Origin: CAZKRU01 sp964555235
GTDB taxonomy: Bacteria > Verrucomicrobiota > Verrucomicrobiia > Methylacidiphilales > CAMAQI01
Direction of reading: 5' to 3'
NCBI GenBank assembly: GCA_964555235.1
Contig: CAZKRU010000063.1
Location: forward strand, 1-25,685
Length of the DNA stretch: 25,685 bases
Numbering within the stretch: position 1 is the stretch's first letter; every line of letters begins with the position of its first letter. Below are positions 1 through 7,097 of the stretch, piece by piece. The notes beneath the pieces are model-generated. The model saw nothing but the letters and a program-made list of their open reading frames with translations. It searched no databases and was not told where the DNA came from. Made by a program: the position numbers and the translations under genes.

Positions 1-51
1 TAAAACCTAAGCCAAACCGGAAAATGCCAAAACCTTAAGTTGACGCCCATG

Positions 52-75
52 GTCAGCTGACGGACCGCCCTACCA
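52..75 (-). repeat. TGGTAGGG-type palindromic repeat, copy 1
   Basis: On the minus strand these 24 bases are identical to 20511-20534. The copy starts with TGGTAGGGCGG and includes the half palindrome GTCCGTCAGCTGAC. It overlaps the last codons and the stop of recO. Confidence 0.8.
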
Positions 76-571
76 AGAGTGATGGAACCGGAAATCCATG
101 CTCCGAAAGGGTTCTCGCAAAATGAAGCCCGGGACGAATTCCGGCAATCTCTAACGCGCGATTTTCAAAACGCTTAATGACTTTTTCATCGGCAGGATGC
201 GTATTCAGATATCCGAGCGCCTTTTCGAGAAGTTCGAAGTATTCGGGAATCGGCGTGTTCGGCTCCGTCAGCGATTGAATGATTTCGCAAAAGTAGTGAG
301 CTACTTTGACGGTTTCATAATTCTGACGCAATCCGAGAAAGGGTTCCACGAGGGAGACTTCACTCAACCCATGCAGGTCTCCGGTTCGAGCGGGGCGGAT
401 CTGAAGCTCACAGAGATAAAAGAGATCGAGCAGGGAGGAAAATTTCCCGTTGGGTCTCAATGCTCCACGAACCATGGTTTTGATGCGCCCCGGATCGGGC
501 GTGACCCATGAGACAATCAAACTCGTATTTTGGAATGGCAGACGCCCCACCAAAATTCCGCGAGCCATCAT
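53..571 (-). CDS. recO: DNA repair protein RecO, short C-terminus
   Basis: The 172-residue product resembles RecO, the RecFOR mediator that helps load RecA on SSB-coated single-stranded DNA. The N-terminus has the OB-fold pattern (ARGILVGRLPFQNTSLIVSW, then RIKTMVRGALRP), followed by the helical region (FCEIIQSLTEP, FENRALEIAGIRPGLH). RecO proteins are usually about 230-250 residues. This one stops soon after the first part of the C-terminal domain and has no Cys4 zinc motif. Its last codons (VGRSVS and the stop) lie inside a dispersed palindromic repeat also found at 20511-20538, so the C-terminus may have been replaced by repeat insertion, or the lineage may simply have a short RecO. The start ATG overlaps the TGA of the upstream HAD gene by 4 bp (ATGA), so the two are probably translationally coupled. 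The family call is fairly secure; integrity is uncertain. Confidence 0.75.
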   Translation of the reverse strand: MMARGILVGRLPFQNTSLIVSWVTPDPGRIKTMVRGALRPNGKFSSLLDLFYLCELQIRPARTGDLHGLSEVSLVEPFLGLRQNYETVKVAHYFCEIIQSLTEPNTPIPEYFELLEKALGYLNTHPADEKVIKRFENRALEIAGIRPGLHFARTLSEHGFPVPSLLVGRSVS

Positions 572-1227
572 GCCGGAAACCAGGCGTCAATCGCATCGAA
601 CGTGACTTCCGACCATCCCGCCACGACACGATCCGCGGCATGGAGTTCACTCGCCGGATGCGTTGTGCTGAGCGCGAGAACTTTCATCCCCCCACGCTTC
701 CCCGCCTCCACGCCAACATGGGCATCTTCAAAAACAATGCAGCGCTGCGGCTCACGCTCAATCTTGGCCGCGGCCTTGAGAAAAACTTCGGGGTCCGGCT
801 TCCCATGAGAAACGTCCTCGGAAGTCACCCAGAGCGTTAAAAGATCGCTCAGGCCAATGATCTCTAACCCCGTGCGAATATTCTCCCGCTCCGTGGAGGA
901 ACCAATCACCCGCGGAATCCCTTGCGCCTCCAACGTCTCCAACCAATGACGAATCCCCGGAAGCGGCTCAATCCCCTTCTCCCGAACGACCACGCGATAC
1001 AGCTCTTCCTTGCGTTTGGAAATCCGGATAATTTCCGTCGGATCCTGACTCCATTCGAGCATCCGTGGAATGATCGTTCCGTTTTTCATTCCGAAAGATT
1101 TTTTGAAAAATCGATCCGGGAGGGTGCGTCCCATCTCCTTCGCCAGCATCTCCCAACTCTCTTCATGATGCATCGACGAATCCAAAATCACCCCGTCCCA
1201 ATCAAAAATTGCGCCCCAAGTTTTCAT
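568..1227 (-). CDS. HAD-superfamily hydrolase, beta-phosphoglucomutase-like
   Basis: A 219-residue haloacid-dehalogenase-family phosphatase or mutase. Motif I is FDWDGVILDS, with nucleophile D9 and acid/base D11. A helical cap follows (about residues 18-85). Motif II is VIGSST, motif III is the lysine in GKPDP, and motif IV is VFEDAHVGVEAG. This set is typical of the subfamily holding beta-phosphoglucomutase, phosphoglycolate phosphatase and similar enzymes acting on small phosphorylated metabolites; the substrate cannot be read from sequence. I chose the ATG at 1227 because the longer open frame (to 1671) runs back through the inverted repeat at 1284-1376 and has no family similarity. It is the first gene of a pair with recO (4-bp overlap) and is divergent from lpxC-fabZ. 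Confidence 0.88.
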   Translation of the reverse strand: MKTWGAIFDWDGVILDSSMHHEESWEMLAKEMGRTLPDRFFKKSFGMKNGTIIPRMLEWSQDPTEIIRISKRKEELYRVVVREKGIEPLPGIRHWLETLEAQGIPRVIGSSTERENIRTGLEIIGLSDLLTLWVTSEDVSHGKPDPEVFLKAAAKIEREPQRCIVFEDAHVGVEAGKRGGMKVLALSTTHPASELHAADRVVAGWSEVTFDAIDAWFPA

Positions 1228-1283
1228 AAGAATGGGGATAGCGGAAGAATTCGGAATGACACGATTAAAATCGGAATCCTGCC

Positions 1284-1376
1284 TCACACAAAGGCACGAA
1301 GCCACAAAGGAAGCCATTTTCATGTGAACCCAAAAACCACTCGCTTTAACTTTGTGAGCTTCGTGCCTTTGTGTGA
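1284..1376. repeat. Empty inverted-repeat element, CACAAAGG type
   Basis: The left arm 1284-1302 (TCACACAAAGGCACGAAGC) is the exact reverse complement of 1358-1376. The match continues inward, with one indel, through a further CACAAAGG unit (1303-1310). Each arm is made of about three 8-9 bp units (CACAAAGG, CACGAAGC, CACAAAGG). About 47 bp of unremarkable sequence lies between the arms. The element sits in the divergent intergenic region between the HAD gene and lpxC, so it must coexist with both promoters. Confidence 0.85.
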
Positions 1377-1431
1377 AACTTCCGAGCGATACTCCGCTTG
1401 ACGGATGCAGGGGCAAACGGTTAGATGCGGG

Positions 1432-2748
1432 ATGGCTTCTGTTTCTCAGTCTACCGTCAAACAAAGTGCTTCGATCCGGGGCACCGCTCTTCACACCGGC
1501 AATGCCGTGACGCTCACCGTCAAACCGGCTGAACCAAACACCGGTTATCTTTTCAAACGAATCGATCTCGCCGACGAACCGACCATTCAAGCCCATATCG
1601 ATCACGTCAAGCAGGTCGAACGCGCCACGACGATTGGTGAAGGCAGTGTCAAGGTTCACACCGTCGAACATCTCCTTTCCGCCCTGCGTGGCTTTGGGAT
1701 TGATAATGTCCTCATCGAATTAGACTCGAACGAACCTCCGATTGGTGATGGGAGTGGGAGAATTTACGCGGATTTGCTCAAGCAAGCCGGAAAAGTTGAA
1801 CAAGCCGCCCCGGTCTCCTTCTTTGAACTTCGCGAGCCAGTCGCTGTTCATGGAAAGGATGGTTCGTATCTCATCGCCTGGCCTTCCGATACCTTTGAAA
1901 TCTCCTGCACGAATGCGAATCATCTCGGCAAACACACTCAATTCTTGAATTGGAAATTGGACCACGAGAAGTATGCGAAGGAAATCGCTCCTGCCCGAAC
2001 TTTCGTTTTCTACGAGGAAGTTCAGCCTCTCATGGAAAAAGGTCTCATCAAGGGAGGAAGCCTTGAAAATGCGATCGTGATCCAAGGAGACTCTGTTCTC
2101 AGTCGCGAACCGCTTCGCTTCGAAGATGAGTTCGTGCGTCACAAAATTCTCGATATCATCGGCGATCTCGCCCTGGTCCCGATTCGACTCAAAGCCCATA
2201 TTTACGCCGCAAAGCCGAGTCACGCCCTCAACGCCGAACTGGCCAAGGCGATTTATAAGAAGTTCAAGAGTCATCAATCTCAACTGATGCCGGTGGAAAA
2301 TATTCCGGTTGGTGAAGATGGTCTCGACATTAATGAGGTGATGAAGATTCTCCCCCACCGCTATCCGTTCCTCATGGTGGATCGAATCCTCCGCTTCGAT
2401 GGAGCGACCAAAGCGGTTGGTCAAAAATCGGTCACCATCAATGAACCGTTCTTTCAAGGTCATTTTCCAGGCCATCCGGTGATGCCTGGCGTTCTCCAAG
2501 TCGAAGCGATGGCACAGGTCGCCAGTATTCTAATGCTTCGCCAATCCGCACAAGCAGGACGACTCGGTTATTTCATGAGCGCCGATAAAGTAAAATTCCG
2601 GAAGCCGGTGCTTCCCGGGGATACGCTCATCATTCAAGTCGAACTCACCAAGGCCCGCGGCAAAATTGGACGCGCCTACGGACAATGCCTCGTGAATGGC
2701 GAAGTCGTTTCCGAAGGTGATTTGATGTTCGCCCTAATCGAAACGTAA
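1432..2748 (+). CDS. lpxC-fabZ: Bifunctional LpxC deacetylase / FabZ dehydratase fusion
   Basis: This fused enzyme combines UDP-3-O-acyl-GlcNAc deacetylase (second step of lipid A synthesis) with (3R)-hydroxyacyl-ACP dehydratase (fatty acid elongation). The LpxC part covers about residues 1-280, with the zinc ligands as H80 (TVEHLLSA), H237 and D241 (FVRHKILDIIGD) and the catalytic histidine as H264 (KPSHALNAEL). The FabZ part covers about 295-438, with HRYPFLMVDRI at 309 and catalytic H344 (GHFPGHPVMPG) and E358 (QVEAMAQ). The fusion is known in Bacteroidota and some PVC bacteria. An in-frame ATG at 1405 exists, but the family N-terminus aligns with MASVSQSTVKQ, so I start at 1432. lpxA follows after 14 bp, giving a Raetz-pathway operon. 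All catalytic residues are present. Confidence 0.95.
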   Translation: MASVSQSTVKQSASIRGTALHTGNAVTLTVKPAEPNTGYLFKRIDLADEPTIQAHIDHVKQVERATTIGEGSVKVHTVEHLLSALRGFGIDNVLIELDSNEPPIGDGSGRIYADLLKQAGKVEQAAPVSFFELREPVAVHGKDGSYLIAWPSDTFEISCTNANHLGKHTQFLNWKLDHEKYAKEIAPARTFVFYEEVQPLMEKGLIKGGSLENAIVIQGDSVLSREPLRFEDEFVRHKILDIIGDLALVPIRLKAHIYAAKPSHALNAELAKAIYKKFKSHQSQLMPVENIPVGEDGLDINEVMKILPHRYPFLMVDRILRFDGATKAVGQKSVTINEPFFQGHFPGHPVMPGVLQVEAMAQVASILMLRQSAQAGRLGYFMSADKVKFRKPVLPGDTLIIQVELTKARGKIGRAYGQCLVNGEVVSEGDLMFALIET

Positions 2749-2762
2749 TTTTATTTTAGAAA

Positions 2763-3530
2763 ATGATTCATTCGACCGCTATCATTGAATCCGGAGCCGA
2801 GCTCGGAAGTGACGTTGAAGTCGGTGCCTACGCTTTCATCGGAGCAGAGGTTCGCTTGGGAAACGCCTGCCGTGTGATGCATCATGCGTCGATTGATGGA
2901 AAGACCTCCTGTGGGACGGGAAACGAATTTCACCCCTTCTCCGCGATCGGAGGAAAAAGTCAGGATCTGAAATATCAGACGGAACCGACTTTTCTCCGAA
3001 TCGGAGATCGCAATGTTTTCCGGGAATTTGTCACCGTGAACCGCGCAACGGCCACAAACGCTGCGACACAGATCGGCAACGAAAACCTCTTTCTCGCCTA
3101 CTCTCACATTGCACACGATTGCGTGATCGAAGATCATGTCATCTTCTCCAACAACGGAACCCTTGCCGGGCATGTCCACGTCGAGAGTCACGTCATCTTG
3201 AGTGGATTTGCCGCCGTGCATCAGTTTTGTCGAATCGGTGCACACTCGATGATCGGAGGGTGCACCAAAGTCGTTCAAGATGTTCCTCCTTATTTTCTCG
3301 TCGACGGAAATCCTGCCGAACCGCGTGGGCTCAATACCGTGGGGCTGCAACGCCGCGGCTTTAGCAAGGAAACCATTCAAGCCCTTCGCGAAGCGTATCG
3401 CTCCCTCTACGAAGCCGGCCTCAATACCAGCCAAGCCCTCGACGAAATCGAAAAAGCTCCGGCGCTCCTTCCCGAAGTAAAAGCCCTCGTTGATTTCATT
3501 CGGAAATCAACCCGAGGGATTGTGCGATAA
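2763..3530 (+). CDS. lpxA: UDP-N-acetylglucosamine acyltransferase LpxA
   Basis: First enzyme of lipid A synthesis: it transfers a 3-hydroxyacyl chain from ACP to UDP-GlcNAc in the cytoplasm. The 255 residues show the left-handed beta-helix hexapeptide pattern from the first residues (IHSTAIIESGAELGSDVEVG). The catalytic segment is SHIAHDCVIEDHVIFSNN, where H118 corresponds to the catalytic His125 of E. coli LpxA. The NPAEPRGLNTVGLQRRGFS segment marks the transition to the helical C-terminal domain. Length is normal for the family. The gene lies 14 bp after lpxC-fabZ on the same strand, so its ACP substrate chemistry and its product's next enzyme are encoded next door. It ends just before a two-hairpin repeat that separates it from the convergent oxidoreductase gene. 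Confidence 0.97.
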   Translation: MIHSTAIIESGAELGSDVEVGAYAFIGAEVRLGNACRVMHHASIDGKTSCGTGNEFHPFSAIGGKSQDLKYQTEPTFLRIGDRNVFREFVTVNRATATNAATQIGNENLFLAYSHIAHDCVIEDHVIFSNNGTLAGHVHVESHVILSGFAAVHQFCRIGAHSMIGGCTKVVQDVPPYFLVDGNPAEPRGLNTVGLQRRGFSKETIQALREAYRSLYEAGLNTSQALDEIEKAPALLPEVKALVDFIRKSTRGIVR

Positions 3531-3543
3531 AAAAATCGTAAGA

Positions 3544-3611
3544 TGGTAGGGACGGTTCTCCGAACCGTCCACTCCACAAGCCCGGTCACCTACGGAGAGG
3601 TGACCCTACCA
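3544..3611. repeat. TGGTAGGG-type repeat with two hairpins (possible bidirectional terminator)
   Basis: The outer ends TGGTAGGG (3544-3551) and CCCTACCA (3604-3611) are inverted. Inside are two perfect hairpins: GGACGGTTC/GAACCGTCC (3550-3558 with 3562-3570) and GGTCACCT/AGGTGACC (3584-3591 with 3598-3605). The element can fold as a three-way cruciform on either strand. It lies between the convergent lpxA and oxidoreductase genes, where it could stop transcription from both sides, although it lacks a U-tract. It shares its ends with the repeats at 52-75 and 20511-20538. Confidence 0.8.
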
Positions 3612-3625
3612 ATGTGCAGTCTGAA

Positions 3626-5020
3626 TTACATTCCCGCGAGTTCTTCTGCTGGGTAGGTCATGATCTCGGCCAAGGTCGGATGATAATGTGGCATGGCGGC
3701 CAATTCCTTAGCGGTTCCCCGGTAATAGAGCACGGCGATGAGTTCATGAATCAAGTCGGACGCGCTCGGCCCAATGATACTCCCTCCAAGAAGTCGTCCT
3801 GATTTGGGATCCGCCAACAGCTTTACAAATCCGTCGGTCGCTCCATGAATCATCGATTTTCCGTGATCTGCAAAGGGATATTGCGCGGTTCGATACGGAA
3901 TCTTCAACGCTTTGGCCTCTTCCTCATTCAACCCCACTTGGGCAACTTCGGGATCGGAGAAAATGACCGAGGTCCTGAGACGATCATCAAATTTTTGTGT
4001 TGGCTTTTTTCCCTGAACGATCGCCACCGCATTGTTCGCAGCAATTTCTCCCTGCTGAATCGCCAGATGAACGACTTCATAGAGCCCCGTCACATCCCCT
4101 GCCGCAAAAATCGTCGGAACCGAGGACTGCATTCGCGCATTCACCCTCACCGCATTTTGTCTCAACTGAATCCCGGCTTTCTCCAATCCGAGGGAGCTCA
4201 ACGCCGGTTGACGTCCCAGGGCATGAAGAATTTCTAAGGCACGGACCGTTTTTGTTTTTCCAGAATGCAAAAAAGTCACTGACTTTTCCTTGGTCGACCG
4301 CGAGATCTTCTGAAGCGTTGTCCCGGTAAAAACCGCAATCCCGGATTTCTCCAACGCCTTTCGGAGCGCTTCCGAAACATCCGGATCAAAGTCACGGATC
4401 AATCGGGGATTCCGCTGAATGATCGTTACCTTCGTCCCGAGATGCGCAAAGAACTGCGCAAATTCGACGGCAATCGCGCCGCCCCCGAGAACGATCAGGC
4501 TTTTGGGAAGCTTTTTCAGGCGCAAAGCCGTATCGCTTGTCAAAGGCCGACTCTCCAGAAGACCGGGAACCGGGGGATTTTGAATTTCGGAACCCGTCGC
4601 CAAGATAAAAGTTTTGCTACGAATCCGTTCCGTACCGTGAGCCGTCGTTACTTGAATCGTGGAAGCATCCACAAACGAAGCCATCCCTCGAATCAATTTA
4701 AACCGGCCCTTTTTCAATTGTTGCTGGCGATAAGAGGCAAAGTCCTCGATCAGGAAATCCTTACGAGCCATGATTTTTTTAAAATTTGGACGCATTGGAC
4801 GGACTTCGAGACCAAACTCGGTAGCGCGTTGAATCTCATGCCACCGACGGCTCGACTCCAGCAACGCCTTGGTGGGCATACACCCCCGGAGAATGCAGAG
4901 CCCTCCCATGACGCGCGCCCCTTCGATAATGGCCGTACGAACCCCTTCAGAAGCCGCCGTACGAGCCGCCGCATACCCCGCACTTCCTCCCCCGATGATG
5001 ACCAGATCAAACGATTTCAT
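3626..5020 (-). CDS. FAD-dependent pyridine nucleotide-disulfide oxidoreductase (dihydrolipoyl dehydrogenase-like)
   Basis: A 464-residue flavoprotein of the Lpd / mercuric reductase / glutathione reductase class. The FAD-binding Rossmann motif is IIGGGSAGYAAAR (residues 8-20). The redox disulfide is C43-ILRG-C48, followed by MPTKALL. The NAD(P)-binding motif is VLGGGAIAVEFAQFFAHLG. The C-terminal catalytic pair is H447 and E452 (HPTLAE). The family oxidises dihydrolipoamide or related dithiols with NAD+, or runs in the reducing direction. No E1 or E2 subunit gene is adjacent, so it may be a stand-alone paralogue rather than the pyruvate dehydrogenase E3; the exact substrate is open. It is convergent with lpxA. 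Upstream lies a composite repeat (5035-5248) that separates it from the GNAT gene. Confidence 0.9.
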   Translation of the reverse strand: MKSFDLVIIGGGSAGYAAARTAASEGVRTAIIEGARVMGGLCILRGCMPTKALLESSRRWHEIQRATEFGLEVRPMRPNFKKIMARKDFLIEDFASYRQQQLKKGRFKLIRGMASFVDASTIQVTTAHGTERIRSKTFILATGSEIQNPPVPGLLESRPLTSDTALRLKKLPKSLIVLGGGAIAVEFAQFFAHLGTKVTIIQRNPRLIRDFDPDVSEALRKALEKSGIAVFTGTTLQKISRSTKEKSVTFLHSGKTKTVRALEILHALGRQPALSSLGLEKAGIQLRQNAVRVNARMQSSVPTIFAAGDVTGLYEVVHLAIQQGEIAANNAVAIVQGKKPTQKFDDRLRTSVIFSDPEVAQVGLNEEEAKALKIPYRTAQYPFADHGKSMIHGATDGFVKLLADPKSGRLLGGSIIGPSASDLIHELIAVLYYRGTAKELAAMPHYHPTLAEIMTYPAEELAGM

Positions 5021-5034
5021 AAGCTCATGAATTC

Positions 5035-5248
5035 CTCACACAAAACCCTTCCGAAAGGAAAAAGCATCTCCAGCCGGAGGCGTGACTGGTTTGGTTCGGG
5101 CCCGCCCGCAACGCTTCGCGTAGCGATGCGGGCGGGGGCAAAGGGGGGCACAACACACAAAGCTCACGAAGGTTTTGTTCGAACGCAAAAAACAGATCAA
5201 CCATCTTGCAAAACAAAAAATTGGACTTCACTGGTGGCTTTGTGTGAG
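5035..5248. repeat. Composite inverted-repeat element, copy A (CACACAAA type)
   Basis: The outer ends CTCACACAAA (5035-5044) and TTTGTGTGAG (5239-5248) are perfect inverted repeats. A second copy of the left unit, CACACAAAGC, lies at 5154-5163 and pairs with 5237-5246. Between the two left units (5045-5153) is a shared module also seen at 15627 and 18237, with CCGGAGGCGT and the G-rich tail ending GGGGGGCACAA. The module is therefore flanked by 8-bp direct CACACAAA copies (5037-5044 and 5154-5161). Inside it is an extra hairpin, 5101-5136. Confidence 0.8.
5101..5136. repeat. Strong GC-rich hairpin inside composite repeat copy A
   Basis: CCCGCCCGCA (5101-5110) pairs perfectly with TGCGGGCGGG (5127-5136). 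After one mismatch an inner CGCT/AGCG stem follows. Copies B and C of the module lack this hairpin, so it looks like a separate small palindrome inserted into copy A. Confidence 0.8.
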
Positions 5249-5270
5249 AACAGTCCGCGTTTCAAACGAC

Positions 5271-5798
5271 TTACACCTGAGTCGCGGCTTCAACGTACGA
5301 AGCGCGATCATTTCGCTTCGAGTTGAACTTCGGATAAAGATATTTCGAACTCGGAAGATTGGACCGGGTCGTGATTTTCGCCGTGGTCGCTCCTTTTTCC
5401 TTCAAATAAGCCAGGGCGGCATAAAGTAGTGCGGTTCCAAATCCACGACAACGGTACTCCACCAAGACACAGACTCCGGCAACCAGCGGCTCAAACGTTT
5501 CTGTCCGCTCTGAAACAAGAACCGCTCCGATAATCCGGGCTCCGTCCTTGATCGCCAGCATCGTGACTTCCCCTTTGGGAACAAAAACTTGAATCGCTTC
5601 CGTCACCAAACTTTGACGAGCGTTGAGATTCACACTCCATTCGGTTTCGCCCGCTAGGGAGCGATGCATCACATTCTCAACCGTTTTGGCGTCCTGCAAA
5701 CCAACCACCTCCAAATGAAGGCGCGCCGGTAGCTTTGCCTCATACGGAGGAAGCGCTGCAAGATCCCACTGAAATTCAGCCCATCGAATCAAATTCAC
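5271..5798 (-). CDS. GNAT-family N-acetyltransferase
   Basis: A 175-residue protein with the GNAT acetyl-CoA fold in its C-terminal half. Beta-strand 4 and the pyrophosphate-binding loop read VCVLVEYRCRGFGTALLYAA, containing the RxxGxG-type signature (RCRGFG). It is followed by AALAYLKEKGATTAKI and a late SSKYLYPKFNSK segment typical of the family C-terminus. Residues 1-55 are less conserved and may bind substrate. The substrate is unknown. The likely start is a GTG at 5798 with a weak ribosome binding site. It is the last gene of the gap-pgk-tpiA-secG run, 37 bp after secG, so it may be co-transcribed with glycolytic genes, but no functional link is visible. Confidence 0.82.
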   Translation of the reverse strand: MNLIRWAEFQWDLAALPPYEAKLPARLHLEVVGLQDAKTVENVMHRSLAGETEWSVNLNARQSLVTEAIQVFVPKGEVTMLAIKDGARIIGAVLVSERTETFEPLVAGVCVLVEYRCRGFGTALLYAALAYLKEKGATTAKITTRSNLPSSKYLYPKFNSKRNDRASYVEAATQV

Positions 5799-5835
5799 GT
5801 AATCAATCTGAAGGGTTTGCGTCGGGAAACAAGGA

Positions 5836-6288
5836 TTACTTTTTTGCTTTAGCCGGCTTGGCTTCCGGCTGAGGCACCGGCTTCGTTTCTGGAGCAGGAA
5901 CCGTCGCAGGGACTAGAGCCGGGGTAGAAACCGCCCCCACCGGTGCCGTTGCCGTCGGAGAGGTCGGAGCAGGTGTCAGCGGCATCTCGACAGGAGCCGT
6001 CGCCGTCGGGAGAAGAAGTTCTTGAACTTTCGACTTCTCACGATTTTGCTCACCAAAGAGATACGCCAGCGACACCGCACTGGCAAAGAAAAGGACCGTG
6101 AGCCAAGTCGTTGCTTTCACCAAAACATTCGAGGTTTGAGCGCCAAAGACAGACTCCGTGATTCCACTCCCGAACGTGGCTCCAATTCCATCATTCTTGC
6201 TCCGCTGCATCAAGGTCACCAAAAGCAGCAACAAACAGGAGAGACAGTTCACCGTAACCAAAACACCAATCAGAATTTTAACGAGCAT
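5836..6288 (-). CDS. secG: Preprotein translocase subunit SecG with long Pro/Ala-rich tail
   Basis: SecG is the small accessory subunit of the SecYEG protein-export channel in the inner membrane. Residues 1-80 show the family pattern: a first membrane segment (ILIGVLVTVNCLSCLLLLLV), the conserved cytoplasmic loop (LMQRSKNDGIGATFGSG, then FGAQTSNVLVKATTWL) and a second membrane segment (TVLFFASAVSLAYLF). Most SecG proteins are 70-110 residues. Here residues about 90-150 add a low-complexity tail rich in Ala, Pro, Thr and Val that ends in a lysine-rich stretch (KPAKAKK). The gene follows tpiA by 17 bp. The gap-pgk-tpiA-secG order is common in bacteria, which supports the call. Confidence 0.92.
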   Translation of the reverse strand: MLVKILIGVLVTVNCLSCLLLLLVTLMQRSKNDGIGATFGSGITESVFGAQTSNVLVKATTWLTVLFFASAVSLAYLFGEQNREKSKVQELLLPTATAPVEMPLTPAPTSPTATAPVGAVSTPALVPATVPAPETKPVPQPEAKPAKAKK

Positions 6289-6305
6289 ATTTCCTTTTCT
6301 TCACT

Positions 6306-7088
6306 TTAAACGACAGAAGCTTGCATACAGGCATTTTTGATAATTGCAACGAAAGAACGATCTTCCAAGCTTGCCCCACCGACCAGCGCGCCGTCGATAT
6401 CCGGCTGCTGCAGGAGCTCCCGGGCATTCTCAGGCTTCACACTTCCTCCGTATTGAATCCGAAGACGATCGGCAATTACCGGAGAAAATAACTTGGCGAG
6501 GGTCTTGCGCGAAAAGGCATGGGCTTCCTGAGCCTGAGCGGGGGTCGCCGTTTTTCCCGTTCCAATCGCCCAAACCGGTTCGTAAGCCAGGGTCACATCC
6601 GTCAGCTCTTCCTCAGAAAAACCGTTGAGCCCCTCGGTCAACTGAGTCTCCAAAACTCCCTGCCAACGTCCCGATTCCCGTTCCTGAAGCGTTTCCCCAT
6701 AACAAAAAATTGGTTTCAGACTCGCCGTTAAAGCCGTTTTGACCTTCTGCCGGATCAAATCGTTACTTTCGTGAAAGTACTGACGTCGCTCCGAATGCCC
6801 CACAATGACGTAGCGCACAAAAAGATCCCGTAACATCGCCCCAGAAATTTCTCCCGTAAAAGCTCCCTGCGCGGCTTGATGAAGATTCTGCGCCCCTAAC
6901 TTGACGTTCGGTTTGCTCTCCAAAAGTTTTCCCACGGTGTGCAATGCGGTGAAAGGAGGACAGAGGACCACATCGGCATCATCAAAATCGCCGAGCTCCA
7001 TTAAAATCCCGTCGACGAGATTCTTGGCGTCGGTCGCCGTCTTGTGCATTTTCCAGTTACCCGCAATGATCTTTTTCCGGTGTGCCAT
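6306..7088 (-). CDS. tpiA: Triosephosphate isomerase
   Basis: TIM interconverts dihydroxyacetone phosphate and glyceraldehyde 3-phosphate in the cytoplasm. The 260-residue sequence has the substrate-binding lysine K13 in GNWKM, the catalytic histidine H98 in VGHSERRQYF, and the catalytic base E170 in LAYEPVWAIGTGKT, followed by the phosphate loop. The C-terminal QYGGSVKPENA and GALVGGASL motifs are also present. Length is normal. The ATG at 7088 is preceded by AGAGG, a good ribosome binding site. It starts only 9 bp after the pgk stop, in a glycolytic operon. Confidence 0.98.
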   Translation of the reverse strand: MAHRKKIIAGNWKMHKTATDAKNLVDGILMELGDFDDADVVLCPPFTALHTVGKLLESKPNVKLGAQNLHQAAQGAFTGEISGAMLRDLFVRYVIVGHSERRQYFHESNDLIRQKVKTALTASLKPIFCYGETLQERESGRWQGVLETQLTEGLNGFSEEELTDVTLAYEPVWAIGTGKTATPAQAQEAHAFSRKTLAKLFSPVIADRLRIQYGGSVKPENARELLQQPDIDGALVGGASLEDRSFVAIIKNACMQASVV

Positions 7089-7097
7089 AGAAACCTC

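Noticed and set aside
1..50. Possible start of another minus-strand gene (ATG at 50, beginning MGVNLRFWHF) two bases after the recO stop
   Set aside because: Only 16 codons are visible before the window edge, there is no ribosome binding site, and the ATG lies at the border of a repeat.
1228..1671. N-terminal extension of the HAD phosphatase frame
   Set aside because: It reads through an inverted-repeat element and overlaps lpxC-fabZ; the family N-terminus begins at 1227.
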